Assembly (NCBI GenBank): GCA_964030785.1
Contig: OZ034968.1
Location: forward strand, 54,719,730-54,783,729
Direction of reading: 5' to 3'
Length of the DNA: 64,000 nt
Source: Siderastrea siderea
Taxonomy: Eukaryota; Cnidaria; Anthozoa; Scleractinia; Rhizangiidae
Part shown: in pieces, positions 21,113 to 34,681 of the stretch
Layout: each line of letters starts with the position of its first letter
How positions within the stretch are numbered: position 1 is the stretch's first letter
The notes under the pieces: generated by a model
The model's input: only the letters and a program-made list of their open reading frames with translations
The model's database searches: none
Told to the model about the DNA's origin: nothing
Position numbers and translations under genes: made by a program

Positions 21113-21255
21113 GCTAAGTTATTTACATGATCACAAAGGAACAAAATGTCTATTATTGTTTTCACTCATTTATATTCAAACCATGATGAAACAGTCACTT
21201 TACCTTGATAATGATGGTAGTACCATCGAAACGTCGGACAGCATTAGTTTTAATT
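21113..21255 (+). mobile_element. 3' tail of Penelope remnant A
   Basis: Starting with GCTA-AGTTATTTACATG, this matches the complement of 18855-18985 almost continuously (CACAAAGGAACAAAATGTC, TCATTTATATTCAAACCATG). It includes a GATGGTA/TACCATC hairpin followed by GAAACGTC, which resembles the tail of the inserted element but lacks a clear CTGATGA. Confidence 0.75.
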
Positions 21256-22744
21256 TTCCTGCTTTAGAAAGGGTTTAACAAAATCTTGGCGTAACGCGTT
21301 AGCGTCATTGGCTGTTTTTAAGCAAAACTACTTTATGAGGCTTAATACCTATTTTAATGCTCTTAAACCGGGTCTAACTTAAACCTCGTTTAAATGACCG
21401 GTCCTTAATGTGAACAAAATTTTAGCGAATAGTTGCGTGATAACCCGTGGGCTCTGAGTAAGCTAGCAAACTTTGCGTCGCAAGCAAACTGCAACGCATG
21501 GCGCAGTGCTAGGAAACACCTTTCAGGAGCAGCACGGGGAACTAGTATAAAAGTTTCCTCGGTGGCTAAACTGGGTGACATTTGTATCGGAAGCAAAATT
21601 TTATTGGCGTCCGGGAAGCAAAAATGTTTGTGATCTTATTCAGAAACATTTCTTGCGTTCGCAACGTTTTTTTCTCGCGTGGCTAAATTGGAATATTTGT
21701 TATTTTTTTAGTTTGTAACCTATTTCAATTTTAAGCTCCTTTGTATTTATTACCCAATATCCCGTAAATAGTTTTCATAAAGCTTTTATATTCCTTTTCT
21801 ATTTGTACATATGTTGTATAGTTTTTGATAACTAAAGTCAGGGCTCCTATTGATAGCAGTTGTTTTGCTTTTGAAAGAGCTACCCTGATGAATTCTAAAT
21901 AAAGGTGTACTTTTACTAGTAAAAATTTCGCGTTTAAGTTTTATTAGGATATTGCCCTCGGCTACCGTTATTACTGTGATGCGCGAGATGCACGCTCAAT
22001 TCAATTTTCAAACTTTTGACCGGGGCGACGCCGGTTTACACGTATGTTGTGAGTAACTTGTAAGGGGTGACCATCGAAAGCGCTATGGCCATCGAGAGCG
22101 ACTCGGATTGATTCTTGACTCGAAAATCTGATGCTACTCTCGCGCGGTCGGCACGTGCGGTCAGCCTGTGTAGGAGGTGCGGTATAAGCAGGAGGCGGCG
22201 AGCGCATGACATTGGGTAGACTAAAAGTATGTTTCGACTGTTTCATGTCACGTGTTTCTGCCTAAGATGATTGTTTTAGCGACATCTGAAGATTATGCGA
22301 CTACGGTTTCTAATTGATTCAAAATGTTTAAACGCTTTTCCAACAATTTTCAGTTTATCTTGCGGCTGTTTGAATAAAAAAATTGCCAGATAGTAACTTA
22401 AAGACAGTAGAAAAAGGCAACAGCTAACACCAAGTCAGTGACAAAAATAATCATCTATTCACTTTGCAGGATAAGGAAATGAACAAGGTGTAATGCCAGA
22501 ACTGATTCCTCAGCTCATACGTCCTTTCACCCCGTCACATTTGAATAAAAGCCATTCTTTCTGGAGTCGTTTCAAGTAAATCACTGAATTTTTTGTAGCC
22601 TTTTGCAGCATGTGGGGTGTAGTCCACTTAAACATATCTCAAAACGAGATGCCTCGAAAATAAATAGGGAATACCCTGCATTTTTCAGTGATAATTGTAA
22701 TGTATTGTATGTATTTTAAAGGTTTTTAGAATTATGGTTGCTTA
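21256..22744. other. Intergenic region
   Basis: No supported gene. Only shadow-length open frames are present. About 22,675-22,750 is a decayed fragment of the 18.4-kb foldback MITE. Confidence 0.45.
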
Positions 22745-24530
22745 AAATGCGTAACTTCACAGTCTGACTTTATTTTGTTTGTGGTTTTCCTCCAAAATTT
22801 TTTTTAAAAAAATCACAACTAAGAAAGATTTTGAAATGATAGCGATCATAAAAAAATGACAGCACAATTGCTACACCTCACAAGCAAAGTAAAAATGTAA
22901 ATTGACTTTCATACCTTCAGACCTCGCAGCTTTAAGCAGAGCTCGGTAGATGAAGTGGAACTGCGGGAAATATTTTATCTTTGCATGTAACAACATCTTG
23001 CAGTTCTATTAATGCGCTAAGGTTGAACTCCCACAAAATCGAACATATGTGACACACAAGAACAATATGATCCCTGTGCTCAGCATCTGAGTCGTGCGGA
23101 CCGGAGAGTATTAAAATTATGTTTAATCAGCAACGTAATTATTACACAAATATTTCTGTGGTTATCAGATATTCAGACGGCGAGAATTAAGATCATGGGC
23201 TAGGAGTGTGTGACCTGAGAATAACCGGAGGCGAGTAAAACTCTAGCAAATCAGTACTGCAATTTTTCTTTTACAGATGCCTACCCAATTTTAACTATCA
23301 TGAGAATGACATACCTAGAAATCTTGCAAGTATCTCTTGGCTCTGAAATGTTGAAAGAAGTTGTTGCTTTTACTTTGGCCATTCTGATATTTTCGGGCTA
23401 ACAGTAACGAAAAGTTCATAGGGCTTTCAGCGTGTCCCTGTTCAGAATATGGCAAGGTCAAAAGAGCTCTGAGTATGGTTACGTAATAACCTTTTAATAC
23501 GTTAGACACACACTGATTTATTGTTTGGAGATAAATGCATGAAAGGCTTTAAACTTCAAGTTTTCTCGTGGAGGTACTTTGGATCGTTTGCGTCTTTGCT
23601 CTCATCTGAATAGTTTCACAAGTGCAATGCGAAATAAAGGGTAAAGGGGAAAATAATAGAGTTAAATGAGTTGTGCAGAGGCTTGCGAAATAACAACGAA
23701 TAACCTAGCTAAGAAAATAATTTATATTTTATCATAACGTTGCACTTAATCTTCAATGGTTAGTAAAACAAGCCTGCAAACGTACTGAATGAATATCAGT
23801 TAAGCCGAATTCAGTTCTGCTTCTTACCGTTGGCTCTTTCAAGGGAGTGTTTTTATTACTAACCTAGCGACAGCAGAATTTTAGTTTTGACTGAGTTGTT
23901 ACAAACAAAGCCGAATTGAAACAATTCCAGTCTTCCTTACATAACGTAAGAGATTATTACTGAAAGATGTCAAGAGGCATTGACCAAAGAAGGAAAGACC
24001 GTAGTCTTAATTTAGAATGTCGATTTTCCTTTTGATCCCATATCCGGTCTTGGAGCCCTTTAAAGCCTGGTATTTGTGTAAGTAAACTAACACAAGTTCA
24101 TATGTTCGATGATGTAGGATTATTGTCTGAATTTATTGCTTTAGTCTGCTAGACGTTAATTGATTTGAACACAGCATGAGCCCACACGAGGGCGTCTTTT
24201 GCCTCAAGCAAGCATTAGTGACCCGCAACCTGTGAATTTGGTAATAATGTAAACTAATGAACCCATCGCCAACTTTGCCCACAGCTGTTATTTCTTATGA
24301 GGGACCATTCATTTCAGTTAGTGACTGCGCGGATAACTGAGGGTAGCATAGCATGCTTGAAAAGGGTGTACAGCGAACACTATTGTCATCTGGTTGATTA
24401 CGATTTTTGAAAAATGAGCTATGCAAAGAAGTCCTGTTGAGTACGTCTTAATTGTAACTGCTTGTTTAGTGTGAAGTGCTTAATTTGTTCATACCTACTC
24501 TTAGTGTGGATAGTTCAGCAAACTGAATTA

Positions 24531-24657
24531 CAGTGGAACTCCGAAGGTAGCCCCTCCATAACGAAGGCAATGGTTTAACGAGCGATATTCTACAGCCCAG
24601 TAATATTAAACAGATCGAAAGAAGCCCGGTATAGCGAACCCCCGTTATAACGAACGC
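24531..24657. mobile_element. Truncated Tigger/pogo-like MITE insertion
   Basis: The left end CAGTGGAACTCCGAAGGTAG, the interior CCATAACGAAGG and the CCCCCGTTATAACGAACGC segment match the family seen at 17329-17493. No closing CACTG end is found, so the right side is lost. The paralogous position near 31,130 has none of this sequence. Confidence 0.6.
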
Positions 24658-25445
24658 TTTTTGTCAATCCCTTCCCACTTAACCTTCTTAACACGGGTTA
24701 AGAAGTTTTCAGAACTTTATAAAGTAGCTTTATCAACTTTGAGAAGGCGGATACCTTCTCTAACACCAGTGACTAATTAGGAATAATGATAATTATAAAT
24801 TTGGTGTTATGCAATGTAATTTCATGTAAACAATGTAATTAAAAGAGAATTTCAGACCCGAAAACTATTTTTACTCGCATTAAAGTCCATAAATGCAGCC
24901 ATTCACCGTTAACGTAACTGAGTGGTACTTTCTTATGGCGTTGTTTATTATGATGTGTAAGTCTTTTTCATTTTTTTTTAGTATGTGGATAACGTTCTTT
25001 AAAATGTGACCGTCTATATAAAAGTACTGAGCCGTTCTTTCCAGTGGTTCTCTTTATTATGCTGTAAAAGATGGTTCAGACTTTTGTATTTGCTGAAGAA
25101 ATTGACTTACAATATCAAACAGTATTTTCCTCTATTGCTGTTTGTTGTAATATATGCAATGGAATTAGGATTTCTTTTAGTTTTAAAGATTGGCACACCT
25201 GGGGATAAAAGGTTAGAATAGGTTTTATTCAATAGTTTACTGCACGACTTAGGCTGGCCCCTAGTAAACAAAAAGAATCCTACTTGAAGCTGAACACATC
25301 GTTAAGCATGCCTCGCTTTATGTTACACTTAAACAACAAAATCGCGGGATGAGTCTGAAGAAACTAACACATTTTGTTCAATCTATTTTAAGCAAGCTTC
25401 ATTACAATTCGAATTACAAACATGCATGTTACTTGGTGTAGTTAA

Positions 25446-26068
25446 GGTGATTCCACCGAAAAAAAGTTGTAATGAGAATTTGTTGAAACTTTGCGAGGTT
25501 ATTAATTACACCTAGTTCATTAAAAAAATAAAATAAAAAGAGGGGGTCACCGTGTCCGATGTTACTCTACAGAGCTGTAGTCTAGCTTTCGACAACAATA
25601 TTAAAAAGCTATCCTTGTACCAGAGACACCCATTACCGTAAAGTTATTACTAGGAATAAAATATAAGCATTATTCTTGGGATATCAAAGCAATGTTACAG
25701 TAAAACGTCTTAAAGTTGCCGTAAAAATGAAACTGATGAAATAATAGGCAAATCGAGCGTCTGCACGCTTCCAGTGAAACGGCTAAAATCGGATTGCAAT
25801 AGTGAATCAATCGGAATGCTTGAAAATTGAATAACGAAAAATTCTTCAAATTTGGATATATCATGTAGAGTCGTATTTTGCTTAAATAAATGAATAAAAA
25901 AGTGGGGTCACCGAGTTCGTTTGGGAGAAAACGACCAATTATTTCTCTGAACAGCTCAGCTTTCATAGAAAAACCTACCAAGTTCCGAACGTGCGCGCGC
26001 TCGTGGGCGCAAATTACGCAAAAAAAGTAATGCGCAGAAAGGATGTGCAATGTAATAGAATGGAATAA
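25446..26068. mobile_element. ~620-bp insertion with weak inverted ends, copy-1 specific
   Basis: The paralogous copy joins TGGTGTAGT directly to AACTTCTTTAGTTTAC (31.80 kb), while here about 620 bp intervene. The ends are imperfectly inverted (AAGGTGATTCCAC against GAGGTTATTCCAT). The two halves share an AAAATAAAAA-G-GGGGTCACCG-type phrase (25.53 and 25.89 kb). The 134-codon minus-strand open frame at 25670-26074 lies almost wholly within this repeat and has no recognised domain. Confidence 0.6.
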
Positions 26069-28275
26069 CCTCAACTTCTTTAGTTTACAACGTTAATACT
26101 TCGACATTAGTTACGGCCATTACGATCCCTAGGTCAGATGTTTGACGAAACTAATCAAGTAAGTTGCTGGAGACCACAGATGCTACATGAACTCAATTTG
26201 TATTTCACTTCCAAAAAGAAAATAGCCTTGGGGTTGTGCCAGTGAATCAAAACCAATTTGTCAACTGACCAGCATGTAATATTGTTTAATTTTAAAATTC
26301 TTTTGGTATAGCGAGAGATATAACCCTTGGCACAACAATTGGTGCAAATCAAATCGAAGGAGCGTGGGACAAAATGATTGAAATGGCAACCTTCGCCTTC
26401 GTAAAGTAACGGTCGACGATCCTGCAACAATTTTTACTTTAGCTTCCGTGTGTATGTTTAGGTGATCGGTCAAAATTAAGGTAGGTTACCTTGAAAACGA
26501 AAATTAACGTTTGCTGGCGCACGTGAGTGCCTACAGAGAAAAATGGAATTTACAACAGTGAACTATGCAGTTGAAGCCACCAGTTACACTTTTCACTAAG
26601 GACGGGGCAGAGTATATTTCTCCTTTTGACGCGGGGAAAAGAGTTTAAATTAATACTTCTCTCGAACGGTCTTATTGTGTAGTACAAAAACACATTCAAA
26701 CAGTTCTCGTAAATTAAAATTGTAATTTATCGCCTAATGAAAAATAAGTGTTTTAAAAACTGAAATCTCAAGAGTAAAGTTTATCAAGTTTATTCACACA
26801 CACAGTTTATTCATGTTATTGCGAAATACGCTGGCTAACAGAACTGGGCAATGGAATTTTTCTAGCTGAACACGTCTATGTGCATAGGACGTATTTGAAA
26901 AGTCTGCTTTTTTGAATTCCATCAAAATAAACAATTATGAGACCTATTGAAAGTAACTATTTTTTAATCAAGGAATTACGTAATCATTGTACACGATCTC
27001 AGCGAATTCATCCCATTCCAACTTTGTTTTCAACTGCAATCTTGCTTTTTGTACCCTCCTTTCAGACCAAGCGCAGATTCAAAAACCGCCTTAAATTCTG
27101 TAATGCCATTTGAACTTTTCGGCTTGTGAAGGAATTCCTGGAGTGTGTCCCTTTAAAGGAAAGCTATTTAGCATTACATTCCTATGGTGCTGTTTATTAT
27201 GCTGTAGAAAGAACTTCTAGCTTTTGACTTTGTGGATGAAATCCTGCAGTACGACTATTCAAATCAACGTCATTTAGTCACTGGAGGACGAATTGGTCGC
27301 TTACAACCCGGAGCACTTTGCCATTTATGATACATCTCACGTTGAAATCAGAGAAGAAACGTGGTCGTTTATCAGAGTTCAGTCTAGAGATTCTAGATTT
27401 GTATATTAGATCTGCATACGAGATTCTTGGTCTGAACACTAGAGATATTAGATCTGTGTTTGGTCTGTTCCATTATGGAGGGTTATTTATTACGTTAGTC
27501 TCACAGACGCGAGATTTGAACACAGGGTGAGCCCACAGGAGAGCGTTTTTTGCCTGCCAGACTAGCAGTAGCTGTAGTCTCTTACTAACGCAGCCGTTTT
27601 TGGCTTGACGAGCCCAAAGACGGCTGTAAAGGAGATTATGGTAGTTGTTGCAACTTCTGTTTTTACTTTGAGGGGGCATTCACTTAAAGGGACTACGTCA
27701 CGCTATTTTAGTATTTTTTAGAAAGCTAAAAGTGTCTTTGCATTAATTAAATTCCAAAACTAATGGTCTAGCTTTGTTATTAAAGACTATCTTACTCCAC
27801 TGAAACTGTTTCCTGTCGTCTGTTGCTGATGATGGCAAGAATGGAAATGGATTGAAACTTTTTCAAGTTTTGATGCTATGCTCTTAAAAATCACCCCAAA
27901 AATTATTATGGTTAGCTGTCGCCGATATTGATTCATTTGATATCTTCTACATAGCATTACAGGAGCAATTTGTGTCCGAGTAAAGGCACTAGATAATGAT
28001 TTTAGCACAGAATTGACCTAAAATAGCTAAATCCTCGTGACGTAGCCCCTTTAAATTGGAGTGGAGTGCATTGACTTCAGCAAAGAAGTTTACTTTATCA
28101 ATACTCTACGTGCGGATAATTAAGTAAGCCGAATTACAAGAAAGGGGCTAAGAAGTTAAGAATCCAAAACTGACCTAACCACTACCAACGATGACAAGGC
28201 GATACCTTCTCTTACACACTCAGTGACTAAAGAATAACGAAATTCAAAATTGGACAATATCCACTGTTGTTTAAA

Positions 28276-28278
<3 letters not shown>

Positions 28279-28334
<56 letters not shown>

Positions 28335-28341
28335 TTCCTTC

Positions 28342-28372
<31 letters not shown>

Positions 28373-28417
28373 GACTGACTGACTGACTGATTGATTGAAT
28401 GAATGAATGAATGAATA
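28279..28417. repeat. Compound microsatellite (TTTC)n-(TGAC)n-(TGAA)n
   Basis: A long CTTT run with a short CCTT interruption passes into GACT repeats and then GAAT repeats. It lies between the two segmental-duplication copies. Confidence 0.97.
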
Positions 28418-29144
28418 TCTTTATTTAAGTGTCAAAGTGTTAAGCTTAATTTCTTTCTTTTTTTTGGAACCCTGTGGATGAAAGTTGGCATGTGTGGCCA
28501 TTCATAGTAAAATAGCTACTCTAACAGTTCTTTACCGTTGTTCGCCTTATTATGCTGTAACTGCGTAGGCTCTAACGTTAGCACCTGCTGACGAGATTGA
28601 CCTTAAACCTCTTGTACTACTATTACTAATTTGGAGTTCTCTTAGTTTGAAACCTGGCTGACCTGGTTATGGTTACGTAACATCTTTTTAACAAGTCAGT
28701 TCTAACATTTACTAACAACTTTGACAAACTTGAGGTGCTTCGTAACATCCCTTAGGAGACATAGAACTTCAAGTTGGAAATATTCAGGCCAAAATACCGG
28801 CGATCTCTACAGCGATTATTAATACCAAATATTCGTTGCTTTAATAACTTCTCTTAGCAAGAGGGAACGCCCCAAAATAGAACGTTTTCTGGGTTCAATA
28901 CATAGCAAGCGACCGAAAAAACGTTTGTCTCCTCATTATTAACTGCAACCATGGCGGTAGAACTTTCGGCATCAAGCTATGAATGATCTATCATTTTGAA
29001 TGCAACCTTTAAGGTAAACTGTAAGGTCCTCTGGCCAAATATATAATTAGTTTCTTTTGTACCCAGCTGAGAGTTTAATTACGATCATGTTTGTTTACTT
29101 TTTCGAGAAAACTGTAATTTGGAATATTCGGAAATTAAAGCGTT

Positions 29145-32100
29145 TAGGATAACCTCACAATCCAACTTTATTTTGTTTTATGGTTTTCTCCAAAAATTAT
29201 TTTAAAAGACACAACTAAGAAGATTTCTTTTTTTTATTCGGAATGCTCGTTTTTGAAATGATCATAGACTACTATAAAAAAAATAATAGTACAATTGCTA
29301 CACCTCACAAGCGAAAAGCAAATGCAAATGGATTTTCATACCTTCAGACCCCGGAGGCCTTAAGTAGAGCGTGGTATGACGTAGATGAAGTGGAGCTGTT
29401 GGAAATGTTTTATCTCTACATGTAACAACATCTTGAAGTTCTATAGGCACTGAAGTTGAATTTCCACAGAATTCTACACTTGGTAGGACGTAAGGAATAG
29501 AACATACGTGACACCAAAAACAATAAGAAATCTGTGCTCAGAAGGTGACCCGTGCGGACCGGCAAGGAAAGTACGTTTAATCAACAACGTAATTATTAAA
29601 ATATTTTGTGGTTATCAGATATTCAGATGAGAAGTAAAATCATGCGTTAGGAGTGTGTCACCTGAGAATAATCGGTGGTTAGTAGGAATCTAGTGCTGGG
29701 ATCTGTGCGGCAATTTTGTTTTTATAGATGCAAACCCAATTTTAACTTTGTCTGGATTGACGTACCCTAGAGATCCTGAAAGGAACATACCTAGAAATAA
29801 TGCATGTATCTCTCCCCCTGTCCCCCAAAATGTCGAAAGAAGTTTTTGCTTTTGCTTTGGCCATTTTGATAGTTTTCGGCAAAAAGCAGGGGGAAAAAAT
29901 AAGGTTTCAGAAGGCGTGTTCCTTTTTCAGAATACGGCATAGGAATGCGGCCAAAAAGCTCTGAGTATGTATGGTTACGTAATTATAATTTGAGAAGTTA
30001 GATATGCCGTTATGGTTTGGATATAAATCCATGAATAGATGATGTAAACTACGTATGTTAACTTGGAAAAGGGCATCGCATCAATAAGTAAACCGAAAAT
30101 GATTTCGTTTCCCTGTACACCTACTTTGGTTTGTTTTCATTAAAGCTGTTACGTAAGTAGTTTCAAAAGACGAAAGCAGTAAAAAAAGAGCAACATATGA
30201 ATGTGAGGGTTTAAAACCTTGAGATTAAAAGAGCAGTGTACAGGCTTGCGAAATAAAAACGAATAATAATTCTAGCTTAGAAAATAATGTATATTAAATG
30301 ATAAATCATGAGTTGAGCAAAATCTTCATAGGCCAGAAAAGAACTCCAGAAAACGTACAATGAATATAAGCAAAGTCGAATTTAGTTCTGCTTCCATCCT
30401 CAGCTCTCTGAAACGAGTATTGTAGAAAACGTCGCGCTTTACTTTTCCAAAATAAACCTGGCCCAGTTACTGTAGAATTTTAGTTTTAACTGAATTATTA
30501 ACAAAGAATTGAAACAATTTTAGACTGATTTATACACAAGTCAACCGATAAGGAGCATTGACCAAAGAAAGAATATTGTTTGCAAAAGATTAGTCTTAAT
30601 TTGTAATGTTTTCTATTTCATCCTATATAGCTTTAGGGCCCTTTGAAGACTATTATATTTTTCAATTAACTGAAACATTTGATTTTTTCGATTTTGGAGG
30701 CTTTTTGTCCTAACTAAGTACGCTAGTCTGATAGACGTTTATTGATTTGAACACAGCATGACCTCACACCAGGGCGTCTTTCGCCTTAGGCAAGCTAGCA
30801 GTAGCTGTTGACCCGCAACCTGTGAATTTGGTAACAATGTAAACTAACCCATCGCCAACTGTGCCCAGTGGCCACCTCACCCAGGTACAGCTGTTATTGC
30901 TTATGAGGGACCATTCAATTCAGTTAGAGCAACTGCGCGGATAACTGAGGCTGGCATAGCATGCTTGAAAAGGGTGTACAACTAACACTACTGCGGTTGT
31001 CTTTCTTTAGATTATTTTTAGAAAAATGAGCTATTCAAAGAACAATCCCTGTTGAGTCCGATTTGATGGCAATTGCTAGTTTAGTATGAGAAGCTATTTT
31101 GCTGATGGTTGTTGATAATTCAAAAAACGGAATTACTAGAAAGGGCTTTAAGAAGCTTTCAAAACTAAAAACAAGGCCTTATCAACGTTGTTAAGGCGAC
31201 ACATCCTACACCCAGTGACTTAGGAATATCAGTAATTCAAAATTTGACGTTGTGTAATGTAATTGAAAATTTTATCGAGACAATGGAATAAAAAAGGATT
31301 TCAGACCCGAAACCATTGTTTAACTCGTTTAACAAATTAAGTTTAAGAGGATTAAATTCCATAAGTGCAACCATTCATATAAAAGTAAGTGAGAGTCAAT
31401 TTTTGTGGTACGACTGTGTATGCTGTGCGGACGAAACTCTTTGATCATTTGAAAGCTTCTCAAAGCAGTTCCCTTCAGACCATGTGGTACTCTTTAACAC
31501 GCTGTACAAGGTGGTTCTTATTTTTAAGTCTGCTCATGAAATCCTGAAGCCGACCATTTTGTATGAAAGCTACAGAGCAGACGTACTTACAGTTTTCCTA
31601 CAATTCGCTGCACGAGTGAGGCTGATGCCTAGACAAAAAGGGATCCTACTTGAAGCTGAGAAAACTCCTCCGAAGTATGCCTCGCTTTATCCTTTTGTTA
31701 CACAAACAACAAAACCGCAGCATGAGTCTGATAGAGCTAAAAAATTGTGTTCGATTTATTTTAAGCAAGCTTCATACCAACCGGAATTACAAACATGTTA
31801 ATCGGTGTAGTAAACTTCTTTAGTTTACAACGTTTATACTTTGGTAGTCGCGACGACATTACGCTTCCCAGGTCAAATGTTAGACCAACTAATTCAATAA
31901 GTTATTTGGCAATTTGTATCTCTTTCGCAAAAAGAAAACAGCCTTAGGACTGTTTCAGTTTGTCAAAACCAATTAATCAGCCAGCATGTGGTGTTGTTTA
32001 ATTTTAAAATTCTTTTGGTAGAGCCATAGATATAAGCCTTTGCAACAGTTGGGGCAAGACAAAATCAAAGGAGCGTTGGACAAAATGATTGAAATAGCAT

Positions 32101-33590
32101 CATTCCTGACGTAAAGGTTGCCAGTCCTCGATTTGGTAACAATTTCTAGTTCAGCTTCCGCGGTGTGTGTTTAGCTATAAGTGAACAGTCAAAAGCAAGG
32201 TAGGTTACTTAAAAAAATTGACGTTATCGTTTGCTATCGCTTGTGAGCACGTACAAAGAAAGCTGGGATTTGTAATAGTAAAATGTGCCGTTGCAGCCAG
32301 TCAAACTTTTGATTTTAGAGGAGACTGAGTGTATACATCTTAATGTATTTTTTTGACGCGGAAAAAGTTAGTTGAAATTAATAGCTTGTTCCATCGGTCT
32401 TATTGTACGTATGTAAGGAAAATACAAACAGTTCTCTTAAATCGATATTTTACCGCCTCTGGATTACGAGAATATTTTTAAAAAGTGACATCTCAAGTTT
32501 CTGATTACATTACGAAATACGCCGGCTAAAACAACTGGCCAATGGATCTTTTTTAACTGAACGAGTGAATGTTCATAGTCACCGTATTTGAAAAGTTTAT
32601 TGCTCGTTTGCATTTCTTCACAATCACATATCAAAACCTAGAAAGAAACTGTTTTTTTTTAAATTCAAGTTACGTAATCATTGTACACGATCGCAGTGAC
32701 ACACCCCGTTCCATCTTACACTGAGCCAGTATACGTGTTTTTTGCCTTATTTTCAACTGGCTTTCTTGCTTTTTGCGCTCCCCTTTCAGGCCCGGTGCAG
32801 ATTCAAAAACCGCCTTGAATTCTGTAATGCCATTTTTAACTTTCTGGTATGTGAATAAAATCCTGCAGTGTGACCATTCAATTGAAAGCTGTTGAGCAGT
32901 GCTTTCCTGTGGTGCTTTTTATTGTGCTATAAAAGGTACGTCTAGCTTTTGGCTTTGGAGGTGAAATCCTACAGTGTGACCATTTAAATGAAAGCTCTTT
33001 AACAGCACTTTCCTGCGGTGCTCTTTTTTTTCATATCTCTTAAAAGAATTTAGAAGTTTATCCAGTCTCTCTATGGTCCAGAAGGAGTCGGTCCAGAAGG
33101 AGTCGGTCTACTATCATTGATATGACTCAATGAGTTTGTTGATTTGGGTGCAAATCCAAGTATAGCCCTGGTCTTACTGTGGATGCCATTACTGTACGGT
33201 ACGTTCGTTACATCATGAACACTTACTAGTTTCCTCGATTGTTTGATCGTTTCCTGTTTACAACGTTGAACGGAAATATAGCTGTTATTACAATGTCTAT
33301 TCACTGCGGTATACTAGATAATGTTGCTAATAGTTGGTGGAATCTCCTTGAAGAGATCGAGAGGTTGCACGCCGGCTGCGCGAATCCACCGTGCAGTGTG
33401 CCACTAAAACATAAACGGGCAGAAGGGAGGACACGCTGAAGGACGATGGTCGCTTACAACGGAGTGGTGTCCCTGAGATATTTGTTTTAATTCATACTGC
33501 ACTTTAATCATGTATCTCACCTCGAAATCAAAAACAGTTACAAAGTGCAAGTGGTAGTAGTGTATACTAGAGATCGCAGACACTGTAACT
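29145..33590. repeat. Segmental duplication, copy 2
   Basis: Partner of 22745-27440, in direct orientation and separated from it by about 1.7 kb. Degenerate ~107-bp satellite units lie in both copies at matching places (25.0/31.4 kb and 27.15/32.9 kb), so they predate the duplication. The small open frames here (for example 31484-31801) are not shared with copy 1 as coding sequence. Confidence 0.85.
32850..33040 (+). repeat. Best-preserved units of the ~107-bp satellite
   Basis: AATCCTGCAGTGTGACCATT (from 32858) and AATCCTACAGTGTGACCATT (from 32965) give a period of 107 bp. Each is followed by AAATGAAAGCT, TTTCCTG-GGTGCT and TTTATT-TGCTATAAAAGG words. Relatives occur in both orientations around 6.6, 17.7, 25.0, 27.15, 28.55, 31.45, 40.2 and 46.1 kb. 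Confidence 0.8.
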
Positions 33591-34681
33591 GACTGAAAAC
33601 TGACGCAAACGAGGGGTTTGTATAAAGTTGAGGTCGCTTATGAGTGAAGGTCGCTCGGAAAGATTCTTTCAGTTATATAGTTAAATCCACACGTACAAGA
33701 TCGAACATGGGACTATAGACAATCCATGTAAAACTGGCTTTTCACTGCTAGCTTTATTCTTGCCAGAGTGCACAGTTCAAACAGACGTTAAAAATTTTAA
33801 CTGAATAACAAAATGAAGAAAGAAAGAAAAGAAAAGCCTGCACACTAACAAAACATGGCTGCCTGATAACTATCACTTGAACTGGCTATATAACCGTAAA
33901 AGGTAATAAAACCTGTTATTCGAAACACTGAACCCATTTAGTGCAAGTACCGTATGATTCGCTTGAAGAATTTAACGAATTGGAATTTCATCGAAGCCGC
34001 AGGGATTCTGTTCATTCTGTATTTGCTCAGTTGGATGCGAGATTTGTAGGTAAAATAGGTGCATTAAAATAAATTGAACCAACTTAACTTGCATGATGGT
34101 GTAGAGAGGCAAACCTATGGAACAATCTTGACGATGTGAATTGGGTGAGGCAGAAAGTACCACGTTTGTTCCATTGCCTATACAGATTGAGTGCGACCTC
34201 TTGATAGGTCATACCAGAAAAAATACGTCTTGTAACTAAGCAACGCATTGTGACGATGACGATCTCTCATGCATTTCATCCCTTAGTTAATTAATTTTTC
34301 TCTTAATACAGCGCTGACTTCAATTATGCTATAATCTCTTCCGCGCTATGAGATATCCACGAAAAAAGTAAAGGTCTGGGCTTGTATTGTTTAAAACAGT
34401 TGTTTCAGTATTGAGTTTTCCGGTCTGCGCAAACCATACAGTCTCAAAATTAAAGTTGCAACAGCCTTTAAGGAAAAAAAGACACAAGAATGTGTTTCGG
34501 ATCGCTTCCTCCAGCCTCATTTACATGCGTGGAGCCAGGGCACGTGTAAGATGCTATTCACACACGGAGTTTCGCTTGGCTTCACTTGCCGGTTTTCCTT
34601 TTGTTAACATTTGGGTTTTGAATGAAGTTGCTCATATCTCATTTCAGCCTTTTTAACTATCAGTTAATCACATATATTCTG
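33591..34681. other. Intergenic region
   Basis: No supported gene or structured repeat seen. Open frames on both strands are short and lack recognisable motifs. Confidence 0.4.

Larger units (their letters stand above)
22745..27440. repeat. Segmental duplication, copy 1
   Basis: This is collinear with 29145-33590 over its whole length, with many indels. Shared anchors include GCTACACCTCACAAGC (22.87/29.30 kb), TGTGGTTATCAGATATTCAG (23.16/29.61), ACTGCGCGGATAACTGAGG (24.33/30.93), ATTTTAAGCAAGCTTCAT (25.38/31.76), AATTTTAAAATTCTTTTGGT (26.29/32.00) and CAGATTCAAAAACCGCCTT (27.07/32.80). Copy 1 carries two insertions that copy 2 lacks, at about 24531-24657 and 25446-26068. I find no exon conserved between the copies. 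Confidence 0.85.

Noticed and set aside
25670..26074. 134-codon minus-strand open frame
   Set aside because: Lies almost wholly inside a repeat insertion absent from the paralogous copy, is hydrophobic with no motif, and is best explained as chance.
31484..31801. 105-codon open frame in segmental-duplication copy 2
   Set aside because: The aligned copy-1 segment (25.0-25.4 kb) has indels and stops, and part of the frame is satellite sequence.
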